This document shows positions 22,300 to 33,112 of a stretch of 64,000 nt of DNA, piece by piece. Both the position numbers and the translations under genes were made by a program. Position 1 is the first letter of the stretch, and every line of letters begins with the position of its first letter. The DNA lies in NCBI GenBank assembly GCA_964036045.1, contig OZ038395.1, positions 11,079,298-11,143,297 on the forward strand. The letters are read 5' to 3'. The stretch comes from Eutreptiella sp. 'Long Island Sound 2002'. Taxonomy: Eukaryota > Euglenozoa > Euglenophyceae > Eutreptiales > Eutreptiaceae. The notes below the pieces were generated by a model that worked only from the letters and a program-made list of their open reading frames with translations, searched no databases and had not been told where the DNA came from.

Positions 22300-22626
22300 T
22301 AACAGCATCGTCGAAGGAGAACTGTCCGGTCTTGGTGTCGACTCGCCACCATCGAGTATCGGCGATCGAGAGCCTTCGAGCGACGATGACCACGTTGACT
22401 TGTTGTGGACGTGGCCATACCGATCGATGATCTTGAGCATCTCGGTTCGAGAATCACCTTGAAGTCGACCAAGGTTTTGGTGCACGTACTATCTGTCGGG
22501 AAGAGTACTCTGCAGGGCGAATTGAACCGCCTCTACGGATACGAGGCTCGCTGCAGTGTCGGCAATGACGACGTCGAGATCCGGGCCGTGTTGACTGTGT
22601 ACACTTTGTCGATGGGCCTCTTCTAG
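22300..22626 (+). pseudogene. isolated coding-like tract with a frameshift
   Basis: Two overlapping plus-strand frames read as ordinary protein: first a stretch ending SSDDDHVDLL, then, after a one-step frame change near 22405, AIPIDDLEHLGSRITLKSTK to VGKSTLQGELNRLYGYEARC and a TAG at 22624. Base use (many TCGA and GATC words) is unlike the G/C-run-rich surroundings. It may be a fragment of a mobile-element gene; no family is recognised. Confidence 0.3.
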
Positions 22627-22956
22627 GGGGAAATGGTTGACAATTCAAATATGCCACATCCTAAATGCTTGGGAAGCCAAAAAAAACCCCCACACCACCA
22701 ACAAATTGGACACATTCTCATGCCCATCCCTGTCACGCGTCTAAAGCGGGTCTCCGGCGGCCAAGACAGGGGCCAGTATTCCCTTGGCCATGCACAAGGG
22801 CAGGCCCCAGACCATGTCCGGGTGGGTGATGGGGACATCACTCGCCCAACACGAACAGGGATGTGTTTATCCACGGGGGTGGGGCGGAGGGGGGTGTCGG
22901 TCTGGCGGACCCCCCCTCCCCTGGCAAACCACCCACCCACCCAAAACCCTAAAAAA

Positions 22957-23045
22957 ATTTTCCTCTGGAGAAAAATGAAGCTTTGAATCGAGAGCCAAAA
23001 ATGAGAGGACCAAAAATTTGGGTACACAAACTTTTTTTTGCCCTC
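22957..23045 (+). repeat. AT-rich island J, copy 1
   Basis: TTTCCTCTGGAGAAAAATGA to ACACAAACTTTTTTTTGCC, bounded by CACCCACC-type runs. Relatives are at 37562, 44085, 54805, 56325 and 59800. Confidence 0.6.
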
Positions 23046-24215
23046 GAACCCACCCATCCAACCCCCCCCCCCCCCCGTTCCGTAGGCTGAATACTCAGCA
23101 CAACCCACAACAGAACACGAACCACTGGCATTCCTAGTGCAAGGCGCCATTCGTTTCTTTTTGTGCCTGAGACGATGTTCCGATGGCTCGAATTGTGCGA
23201 AAAGCACCCGGAATCAACGCAGTCGAACAGCATCCCCCCACAACTGCAAACGAGTCCCACCTGCAGACCGCTCGATCACCGCTGGCCCTGCGTGGGGGCG
23301 TTCCCCTCCGTCGGCCCCATCCGCGTCGTCCAATCCACTTCCCCCGCCTCCGGACAACAACAAGGGAAGCAACGGTTGCCGAAACAAGACCCACGGTCGT
23401 ACCGAGAGGGCTACGGCAACGCATCCCGCTCCAGACTCTTTTCCCGACCATAAACCACCTGGGCATCGGTGCAGCGTCACTCCCACTCCCCCAGACAGCC
23501 CAGACGTACCCCACTGCCCCCTTGCCCAAGCAACTGCCGGGTACCGAAAAAATTGGTCATTGCCGGGGGCGTGGAGCTTGGGCAAGCCGTAGCTTGGGCA
23601 CGGCTCGAAAAGAGACGCCTGCACGGTGAGCTACCCCCCTTGTCCTGTCCCACCCCAAGGAAAACAGCCCCCCCACTCCCACCGTACACGTACATTTTCA
23701 GGCACAGAAATTGCACTGCAAAACGAAAGAACGCAGTGGCAGGACTGTCTGGCCTTCACGCTCACACAGGATGTGGCGCTATGCATCACCGTGCTCTGAA
23801 TACCCAACGACCTGCGCCAAAACAGGTTCCCCTGTGGAGCGGATGAACATGACATCCGTCCCAGGGGTCAACATGGTTGTGCTGTCGAGTTCCATTTCAG
23901 CGAAAGCGAGCAAACTGTCCTGCCAAGAGTACAAGGGATACAAGTGGCAGTGCCTCACAACACAGTCACCCACACAACAACACAGTGAGTCGTAAACATT
24001 TTTGTGTTGACCAAGTGACGCCCCCCGTACGGAGTCTTGTGGGTTGCGCACTACGGCTCGAAAAGCCAACTCCTGCCTCCGTGAGCGGCAGACAGTCCGA
24101 GCCGCCTTCAGCAGCACGCAGCTCAGGAACGGGCAGGAAATGGTGGAAGTAACCTGCGCTGCTCTGCAAGACTTGGCCTGACGTCGGCAAGGTTCCACAC
24201 GTGGTTCCCCAATCA
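23046..24215. other. GC-rich tract, coding status unclear
   Basis: Several frames are open on both strands at 23130-23620 with no family motif. The phrase CCGTACACGTACATTTTCAG at 23682 recurs in altered form at 24551. Treated as non-coding. Confidence 0.3.
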
Positions 24216-24218
24216 TCT

Positions 24219-24251
<33 letters not shown>
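24219..24251. repeat. (AC)n microsatellite
   Basis: CACACA run of about 32 bp. Confidence 0.95.
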
Positions 24252-24254
<3 letters not shown>

Positions 24255-25109
24255 GCAGACACGCACATGTGATGTAAGGGCAGCTCAACGCCGACCCCAA
24301 CTTCGGCAAGCACTAGGCAGCCGAAGCAGCACACGCAGGACAAAGGGTGAAACATTACTGGTCAGGGGCCTTGAAGCTGACGAGAAACTGCGCAGCAATT
24401 CAGCGGGCAATCCCCCCATATTTCTTTGTTTTTTGGTACCCCCCCCCCCTGTCCTTCCCCACCCCAGGGAAGACGGTCCCCCACCACCCCCTGGGGGACG
24501 GTCACCAAATGATGGTCCCCCACCCCCCCCCCTGGGGAACTGCACTACCACCGTACACGCACATTTGCAGGCACAGAAATTGCAGCATAAAACGAAAGAA
24601 CCCAGCATAAGATACGCTCAAAGGGCTGCCAATGTACCGAGACCTTGACTCCTTGACCAGCTCGGTGTAAATTTTCTTGGTCCTGCTCCACTTGACCTTG
24701 AACTCTTGCACATGCTCACCACTTTCCACTGAGAACGCTTTTTGCGCGCCGCAGGGTTTGAGTTTCGCGGTTCCATTGCACAACAACTAAGTCAAATGAA
24801 TCAAAAATGATGTCCGCCGGCAAAGAATTGATTAATGGCACGCATGTCATCTGGAGCATGATGTGAGAGAAGTCATTTTGGAGGTTAGTGTCTGAGCGGG
24901 GTTTGGCTTTTGGCGCGCCGCAGGTGCCGCAGGCGCCGCAGGAAAAGCGTTCTCACTGGAATGCTTTGGGCAGCACTCTTGGGTGGTGGTTTTGCCACAA
25001 CAACACAGTGAGCTGCAACCCAAAATTTTGGGTTGAGCAAGTGACGCCCCCCCCCCCCTGGGGAAGGACAAGGGGTGGGGAACGACAAGGGGGGGGGGGG
25101 GGGTACTGA

Positions 25110-25416
25110 CCTTGGCAGGCTGGCAATGCCCTCTTATCAGACGGTACTCGAGAGACTTCTCGGAATCAGGAATCAGAGCAGTCCAACGCTTGGCCCACAG
25201 CTCAGTGTGGTAGCGGACATGAGGCAGGGCGAGCTAAATCTGAAACCAGAAGATGCAGCGGGAACTGCCACACCCGTAGGCATCCCAAGGTGCTGCTCCA
25301 TAGAAGACTGAAGGCTGAGAAGAATCGGCGGGTTGCATTGCACACAGCAAGGACGTCAGAGAGGGACAGGGAGACGACATGCAGGCATAGCTGGTCACTG
25401 TTCACGATGGGGCTAA
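25110..25416 (-). mobile_element. retroelement N, diverged copy
   Basis: Matches 18125-18410 through GTACTCGAGA, GGTAGCGGA, GAAGACTGAAGG, CGGCGGGTTGCATT and AGCTGGTCACTGTTC with many changes. The tail end meets a G run and no target duplication is visible. Confidence 0.65.
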
Positions 25417-26009
25417 GAGGAGTCGGAGATTGTCGAGATTCCAGTAGATTCCAAACAATAGGGAAGCCAAAGCCAGAATTCTGCCCCGGATTCTGGCTGG
25501 CCAAGACCCAGAAAGCGGGTTGGGGCCATCGATGGCCGGCGTTGGCAGCGCCTTCCCCGATCTCGTGGCCTGCTCTGCCCTGCTTGGGTCTTGAGCAAAA
25601 GAACGGAATCTCCATCAGAACATGAAGGATCCATACGGCCTTACCCTTCACCTCAAAGAGTACATGGCACTCATGCCGGAGTGCTGCCATCACGCGTGAG
25701 CGACGTGAGCTCAGCCCGACTGCACTTCACCATCACCTTTTCACGGCTCAACAGGAGCGTCAACGGTGGTGCCCGGTCCAAGTCGCTGGACCATCCTCAA
25801 CACCACCGGCGCATGCTCAAATGTCCACTGCAGGCCCGTACCCCCGGCAATGCAGCGGAGTCATGGCGGGCACTCTCGCTGCACCAGATCCTCGAGCGCC
25901 GCGTGAGTCCCAGGGTAGTTCGCACTTCGCGCATTCCACGCCCCAATCGCCCCCCTGTGGGGGCAATCCACGTCATGCGTGGGATGTGGGGGGGTTGGCA
26001 TGACGCCAT

Positions 26010-26075
26010 GGTTGGCTTCCCTGTCTGCAGCTGGCGGCGCCAAATGGCCGTTCGCCACTTGCTGCCCTTCCCTTC
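26010..26075 (+). repeat. dispersed repeat M, copy 1
   Basis: CTGCAGCTGGCGGCGCCAAA then a CACTTGCTGCCCTTCCCTT tail. It matches the reverse complement of 49245-49300. Confidence 0.5.
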
Positions 26076-26694
26076 CCTTTCCTTGAATGAAGGTCCACGA
26101 AGGCTGTTTTGGGAGGGGGGGGGGGTCGTGGGGACGACCGGTGGCGGGTACTCTGCCCCACCCCCTTGGCCTAAGCAACGGTGAATGGTCACAATAATAA
26201 GCCATAAGCCAGGGACATCATGCAACTCCAATACCCGCACATCACGCCGCACACACTCGTGCACCAATCAACAATGCATGGCGCAAAAAAGGAAAGTGGA
26301 AAAGGGGGGGTTGCGCCACAAAGGTTCAAGGAGTATGCCGCTTGGCGCTTCTGTCTCCCGCCGGATTGTCACCGAGGGTCAGTGTATGCAATGAAGGGGC
26401 CTCATTCAACGTTGTAAGGGCCTCTGCCCCACTGTCTCCACTAAATTGTTGGTGAGAGAGAGGGTCAGCGCATGCAATGAGGGGGCCGCAATAGTGTCCG
26501 GAAAAGCGCCGTGCGACCCGGGGGTAGTCATTGCCCACAGCGGATCTTGCGCACGTGGGTGGGCGAGTACCAGGAATCTGCGTGACTGCGACCGAGGTAT
26601 AGAAATCGCGAATCCAGACCCATGCCCCAACTCTCAACACGACTGTCGCCTGCGCGCAAGGCACCCGCAGGGCAGACTTGCCCTCCAAGGGGGA

Positions 26695-26935
26695 AGGATT
26701 TCTCCCCACCATGGGCACCCCAAGAGGGCAGGCCTTGTGTAGCCATGTTGATTTCCCCGCACTGTGAATGCTGCAAAAATGCGTTCCGTGACCCACATTT
26801 CTTGGAAACGGGTTTCAACAGCGTTGTGTGGGGTCTCCAAGAAGGCAGGGGTTCTGTTGCCATATTGAGTTCTCTCCGTTGTGGGGTCCCTGAGAAGGCA
26901 GGGGTCATGTAGCCATATTACCCCAACATGGGTAG
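26695..26935. repeat. tandem repeat R (about 62 bp), four diverged units
   Basis: Units share GGGGTCYCYRAGAAGGCAGG and TGTAGCCATATT. The reverse-complement form recurs as two units at 48132-48262 and singly near 37010 and 37745. Confidence 0.65.
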
Positions 26936-27391
26936 GAAACAACAGCAAAGGTAGGAACAATACACAAGGAATAAGAAGGATCCGCAACAGTATGTGATGC
27001 TCTTTCCAATGGGGGCACTTAGAATGGGTCATGCACATTTTCCAAATTCTCCCATTTTTCGGCCCCCCAGGAGGGAACGGCCTTCCATGCCTGAGACGGA
27101 GGAGGGGGGATGCGGGGGCGGGGGCGGGGGGGGGGGTCCCTGTGTTTGGGACCACTGCTCTTAAGCCCCTCATTCCCCCTCGCCGAAGCACAAGCCGCGT
27201 CTGAAACAGGACTGTCAAACAGGGGGGCCGGTGGTTACACAAGGCCCCCCGCACGCGACACGTCGGCAGACTCGAGCCGGGCCGCCACGACTGTCAGGGC
27301 CCATGCGTCGGACAGGGTCGTGCTCGTGCAAGGGGAGGGGGGTAGGCAGTATTCCCCCCCCAGAGCCGTCCATTTGGATGTGACGGTCGTG

Positions 27392-27465
27392 TCCAATAGC
27401 AAAGGCAGATGGTCGTGGGCTGTGGGGGTCGGTACACAGCACTATTCTATCCCAGTCTTAGGGGA
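27392..27465 (+). repeat. 72-bp direct repeat, copy 1
   Basis: CCAATAGCAAAGGCAGATGG to TATCCCAGTCTTAGGG, repeated 367 bp later. Confidence 0.9.
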
Positions 27466-27757
27466 CGTTTTCGCACAGCGTGGGCACAGCGCGGGCACAG
27501 CGCCAATTATTACGGTGATTATCCAGGTAACAGCCCTGAAAACCACGCACCTGCGGAATCATGCACAATCAATTCAAAACTCAAAAATTCAAACATCTGA
27601 TGCTTGCCATGGGTCCCAGGGACCTAAATTCTTCCCCCTATAGCCCCGTCCACTGCAGCAGCCATTCAATGACGTCCTTTCAATCTTCTGAACTTACCGA
27701 ACTCCCGGTGGTGGAGAACAGCCAACTCTTCGCACAGCGCGCACAGCGCACGGTACA

Positions 27758-27833
27758 CCCCCCAATAGCAAAGGCAGATGGTTGTGGGCTTTGGGGGTCG
27801 GTACACAGCACTATTCTATCCCAGTCTTAGGGC
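27758..27833 (+). repeat. 72-bp direct repeat, copy 2
   Basis: Nearly identical to 27392-27465. The two copies bracket a 290-bp segment, as tandem duplication or recombination would leave. Confidence 0.9.
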
Positions 27834-27897
27834 AACGGAACTGGCCATGCGGGTGGAGCCAGTTTTGAACATTGATGGACCCAATATTCCCTTCCAC

Positions 27898-28262
27898 TCA
27901 CCTTGACCACACACCAGAGATGACCCCGGCCGTCCCAGTTGCCTGAGGTCTGGTGGGGCGGGTTTCGTGCCAAAGGCCCAAACACACCGTGTGTTTGTGT
28001 CAAGAAGGACCCGGACAATCCTTTGCAACCACCCGGCACCCACCGCGTCTTGATGAGGAAGGCAAGCGATGCCAGCCCGCATCGCCATGCCTGCGGCGCG
28101 CAGGTGCCGCGGTGGTGCACGCGCACCAGCCAACAGCACCGTGTCTCCGGAGGCGGTGCATAGCACGTGGACGTTGCGCACGGTTTGTACGCGCGCTCGG
28201 GGACAGGGGGTGACACCTTCAACGCCGTGAATGGTGCTGCACAGCGTGCCCATTGGGGACAC
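27898..28262 (-). CDS. candidate exon, possible beta-propeller type
   Basis: A stop-free minus-strand frame reads NLCTVSPMGTLCSTIHGVEG, then VHVLCTASGDTVLLAGARA, then RIVRVLLDTNTRCVWAFGTK and ends at a good GTGAGT donor (27896). The alternation of small beta-like segments with G-D and DTNT..VWAFG resembles NHL or other propeller repeats, but no single family signature is complete. A second minus frame is also open. Confidence 0.3.
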
Positions 28263-28394
28263 TGTGCACAAGTTGTAGATGCCGATGGTCAGGGGGTGGT
28301 GCCATTGCACCACCACTGCGGCTGTTTGAGGCACGACGTTCTTCAACAAAAAAAAAAAAAAGGCGGCGTTTGGTACAAAAACGGAATGTTGGCA

Positions 28395-28520
28395 CCACAC
28401 CACCCGACGCCACGCCAACCCACGCCACGCCACGCCACGCCACGCCACACAACGCCACGCCACGCCACACAACGCCACACAACGCCATGCCACGCCACGC
28501 CACGCCACGCCCTGTCACGC
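28395..28520. repeat. CACGC minisatellite
   Basis: Five- and six-base units CACGC/CACAA over about 120 bp. Open on both strands only because the period lacks stops. Confidence 0.9.
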
Positions 28521-28699
28521 ATGACCACTCGCAAATAAAGAAAGTTGGGTAATGTACATGGTCGATGTCACGCAATCGACCGGGCCCGTGGATCCTGACC
28601 AACAATACAACCGCCACGACCCCCTCGGACGTGAACCGAGCGCCAGGAGGACTGCCACCCCCCCCGCCCAGTCTCTGGGACCGGACGTAGTGCACCGAC

Positions 28700-29165
28700 G
28701 GCAGTTGGCTCAGCGACACTTCGCTCTCCGGACGGGAGGTCTACGGGGGGCGAACGCCGCTGGGCCACATGCCACCGGCGCTGCCGGTGGCCACCGGTCA
28801 CGATGGCGGTCTCGATTGCCATCGCTGGCCCACCATCCGTTCTTCGACCCAATCGAACACCCCTTTTCAAGGCTTCGGGACGACGGGGCTGCCCAACAAC
28901 GCCCAAAACTGGGGCGGCACAGGCCCCCGCGGGGCCGGGGAGCGGCGCACGTTTCACGCTGCGACGATGGCGGCGGGGGGTCCGGCCCAGGGGCGGTTGG
29001 TGTCGATCCAAAGGGACTGGGGCACTGCCGGTGGTACGCCAACGGGGGGGAGGGCATGTGGTGGGGCGATGGCGCATGCGATGCGAAGGCCAGGGTGCAC
29101 CGGGAAACTGGGTTCGCGGGGCATGAGTCGTGCATTGCGCATGGCAGCAGCGGCACATCGATGGG
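28700..29165 (-). other. GC-rich exon-like segment, frame unresolved
   Basis: Open in more than one frame on both strands. One minus frame gives VPQSLWIDTNRPWAGP, which resembles a kelch LW.D....W element. Bounded at the high-coordinate side by G runs at 29188. Evidence is weak. Confidence 0.2.
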
Positions 29166-29943
29166 CGGGTGATCAACTTGTGGGGGAGGGGGGGGGGGGG
29201 GGCGGGGGTCGATACAGCCCTCTGGCTAGGACCCCCCCCCCCCCGGAAAGGGCTCAATTGACGGGACCCGCAAAATCCTACCGAGACTGACCCCCGGGCC
29301 CCGGAGGTGGCCCGGACCCAAAACTCGGCAAAAAATGAAACTGGGATTTTTGGCATCAGCGCGTTGAGGGGGTGCAGAAGAGTCATCATTTGCCATGGAT
29401 TTGGTGAAAAAAAATTGACCATTTTCAAAAATCTCAAAAACTCAAAAACCGTTTCGGCGTCTCCGGCGCCAGATTTCATAATAACTGATGGGCGGTCCTG
29501 TCACTTGAGCCCTTTTCTCGAATCCCTCACCCCCAAGTCTGAGGGCGCTCTATTGCCCCCTCCCCCCCCTCCCCCTCCCCCCGGAGTTGAATACCCGACT
29601 GCCCCCGGGAGACGGGGCTGCGCATGAGCAGGGGCATGCGCACGCGTCATGAGCGTCATGCGCACGCGTCGGGAGCACCGCACGTGCCTCACGCACGGCG
29701 GTGGGGCACGTTGCGGTCAGAGGGCACCATTGGACGGAAAAGAAGCCGCGAAGGCGAGGGCGCGCGCGGCGGCGGCGGCGGCGGTCCCAAAGGGCCACTG
29801 CCCGTCCGGGAGAAGGGGTGGCGCGTGGAGGCGGGGCATGCGGAGCCCCCGCCGGCGGGTGGCGCTGCACGTCGAGTGCAGGGCCCGGCGGGGGCTCGGG
29901 ACTTGTTTGTAGTCGGTGCCTGCCGCCCCAGGGGGAGGGCCAG

Positions 29944-30147
29944 GGATGCATCGGAAGGGAAGGGGCCGTGAGGCAGGCGGTTGGAGGAGGTTGTCAAAGC
30001 GGTTGGGGGCGGTTACTGTCGGTTACACGTGGCGTTGAAGCCGGCGCTTGCCGTCAGGGGGACAGTGGCTGGGCATAGGCTGGGCGCCCTGGATGGGGGG
30101 GGGGGGGGCGGTTCCTCCTGCCACCCGAGGGGGGGGGGGGGCATTGC
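29944..30147 (+). mobile_element. inverted-repeat element F, copy 1
   Basis: Starts GGATGCATCGGAAGGGAAGG. The core GCGGTTACTGTCGGTTAC and CATAGGCTGGGCGCCCTGGA is intact. The right end is degenerate (GGGCATTGCATGC) after long G runs. Confidence 0.7.
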
Positions 30148-31099
30148 ATGCGCTTTGGCGTGGTTTCCGAAGAGTGGGTTGGCGTCGGCGGTGTGCCGGG
30201 AAACTGAGACTCAAGTCGTGAATATTTCTTGAATGTTCGTGCAGAATCCGACTTCCGGCGGTTAGAACGCGAGTTCACTGAGCGTCGGGGGCGGATGGTC
30301 GGCGTGGGCACCACAGCACATCCAAAGAGATCGCGCGACGTTCGGCCACCGCAACGGCAGTTTCGGTTATGGGAGAGCTCAGTGCACTGGCCAGTCCCTC
30401 CCACTGCGTTGACCCCGGGGCACAGTGTCGCGATCGCCCGGTGATGCACCGCCCGAGACATGATGCGGGGGATTGGGGCCGAGCCACCGGACCGCAGGGG
30501 CAAGATCGGCGTTGCGGGGCTCGGCGCTGGTGAGGCTTGCCCAGGGGGCATGGCACTCACCGCAGCTGCCGGGCGCACTCTCGCAGAGACTAGACTTCAC
30601 CGCCAGAAAAATGGCGTGATCCCGGAAACTCTAATTTTTCAAGCGGTTACAAGCGGTTAAAAGGGACGGGATGGGCTATCAAGCATTGCCATCCGGCGGA
30701 CGCCATCCATGGCATTCCATTTCCCGGGGCTATGGTGCATTGCAAGCAAATGGCACTCTGGGACTCCCGGGGCTGTGGTGGTGGGGAAGCGGGGGGAAGG
30801 GGGCGAGGAGCGCAACGTCAACGATCCGACGGCGCACATCCGCGGCGGCATGTCGTTCGGCGCCGGGCTGCCGGGGGCGGACGTCACTGACGCGCGCCGC
30901 AGCCCTCCGCGTCCGCCTCCCAGCGTCGCTGGCACGCATCTGCAACGGCACAGCAGCGGCAGGCGCCCCAGCCCACCGAACGGAGACCACTTCCAAAGAC
31001 GGGGGGACGGACACGGACAGCACCGGATCGGAAGTGTCGCGCCGGCACGCCGGGGGGGGGGTGGGGGTGGGGGTGCAGGGCTCCTTTTAAGACGGGGTG

Positions 31100-31392
31100 G
31101 GTCCAGCTCCCCTGTGTGACATTCCATCGGGTTGTGGTTTCTTTACGGGGCCCTGGACAGTCACCCGTTCTTCCCTCCGCACGTTGCGTCGGGTCGCTGC
31201 GTTCTGTCGGCCGCTGCGGCCGGTGCTCCTGCTGGTGTCGTTTCCGCGTTCGCGGAGCCCAGTGGTTGGTGTGCCGGGGCTGTGCTGGATGTGGCGGGAT
31301 GTGCTGTTTGCGCGTCAGCGGCGCCCAATAGTTGGCGTATTGGGGGTTGTGCTAGTTGTTGCCGGGGTCGTTTGACTGTTTTTGCTGCCCAC
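31100..31392 (+). repeat. 290-bp dispersed duplication S, copy 1
   Basis: About 93 percent identical to 61700-61992, from GTGACATTCC to GTTTTTGCTGCCC. Two plus frames and one minus frame stay open in both copies, but the differences are not concentrated at third positions of any frame, so coding is not supported. Confidence 0.8.
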
Positions 31393-32378
31393 GCACCTCT
31401 GTCCAAAGGCCGTCCAGCCCCCCCCCCCCCCCCTCCCCCGGTGGTGCTGAGGTCTTGGAGGCGCCGAAGCAGATTTTTGGTGTAAACATTGGCGCTGAAG
31501 TCGACAGAGGAAATTAGTGATTGGCCAAAGGCCCGGAAGAAAAATTTGGCCCAATCTTGGGGGGGGGGGGGCAAGTGGTGCCGAGTTGTTAAAGGAGCCC
31601 TGGGGGGGGGGGGGGGTTGGGCAGTGGCGGTTGGCGAGGCGCCACTCGGTCGGCGGAGGTGGGGCTGGAGATCAGACGCCAAAAACAAGTTCGTGTTTTG
31701 TCTGCAATTAGGGCCTCTGTAGTAAATGTCATTTTCTTCTGATGTGGACGGGTGGGTGGGGGGGGGGGGGGCTTGGCCATGGCCCCGAATGACAACCCCT
31801 CACTCAGCACTCCTCCCAATGACCACAGGTGCCAGAGCTGTGGCCATCCCGTGCGGTATTGTGGTAGGGACAGCCAGGGATGGATTAGAAGGGGGGCGAG
31901 GGGGGGGTCTGAACGCGGGGGGGGGGGGGGGCAGGGGGGTGTGGCTGGGACCCCCCCCCTCCCAGGGTTCCCTATAGTCCCCACAGAAGGTGGGCCAACA
32001 ATATTGAAGCGTAAATCCTCTTGGCACCGAAGGCGCCGAAGCAAAATTTTGGCTGTCACCCTCAAACATTGGAAGGGGAAGGGGGGTGGGGGTCCAGGGG
32101 GGGGTACCCCCCCCCCCTCCTCCGGTGTCTAATACATTCCTGGGGACAGCCTGTGCCACACACTGCCGTGCCGGGGGATAGTGCGCTTGCCTCTCGGATC
32201 AGCACGGGCTTGGCTCAGTGCGACCCGAGGGGCGTGTCCGGTGCCGCGGATGTGGGGGTCCCCTTGAAGCCACTCCATTCGAGGGGGAGACCAGAGGAAG
32301 CGGCTGAGGACCAAGTCCTGGGGACCTGCGGCTTAGGCTCAGTTTGGGTGAGAGACCCATGGCTCCTCCCCCCCCCCC

Positions 32379-32470
32379 CCGGGTCAGCCGACCCCCGGAG
32401 TAGTCAAACAGGACAAGTCATCCGGGGGCTCCGTTGACAAGACCAAAACACGTTCGGACCCAAAGGCAAC
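32379..32470 (-). repeat. repeat K, partial copy
   Basis: GGAGTAGTCAAACAGGACAA to AACACGTTCGGACCCA matches 54942-55015 almost exactly. Confidence 0.8.
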
Positions 32471-32592
32471 CAAATCAGTACCCCCCCCCTTGCGCAAACA
32501 CGGGCCAGGTTCTGGTTCCAGGACCAAAAGTGCGGAAACACGGGGTCCCCGTGTTTGGACAAGCCCGTGTTAGCACGCGGCACGTACTGCGG
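32471..32592. mobile_element. miniature element O, about 120 bp
   Basis: TA followed by C9, TTGCGCAAACACGGG, a short middle and CACGGGGTCCCCGTG to AAGCCCGTGTTAGCACGC. It parallels 5687-5780 segment by segment. The right G run and TA are missing. It lies at the broken edge of repeat K. Confidence 0.6.
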
Positions 32593-33112
32593 AACACAAG
32601 TTGCAGGCATAGCCCAACCTTAACCCTCCCAACATGATAGCACAAGTCATTTTTCTTTGGCCACACAACTCAGGTGCCACTCAGTCACTTTGTTTCTGAT
32701 TGACAGGCACTGAATAGAACCCCTTGCCAACCACCATCGCCCCGTGCCAACCCCCCCCCCCCCCAGCCCCCCTGTGTGACAGGTAACCCGTTTATTCTTC
32801 ACCGCACGATGCAGTGTCGATCTTCTCCTGAAGGTCCGCCACGCCGCTGTCTTGACCCCACCATTTCTGTTTCTCCAGCGGCGGTGGGTTGTGGTGGTCT
32901 AGACATTACAGAACCCCCCGCTATGGGATACAGATGCGTGTGCACGACCGGCGCTGTTCAGCACAAAGCAGAAGTGCAAAGCAAAAGTCAAAGAGGAAAG
33001 CTCTTCAGTGACATGTCATAGGCGCCTTTCGCTGCAGTGAACAAAGTACGTGGAGTACAAGCATTCTCTGCACCTAGTGTCCTACGACTATCAAGCTGGC
33101 ATCGACAAAGAT

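Noticed and set aside
28219-28719. Trp/Arg/Gly/Val-repeat ORF
   Set aside because: CACGC minisatellite read in frame.
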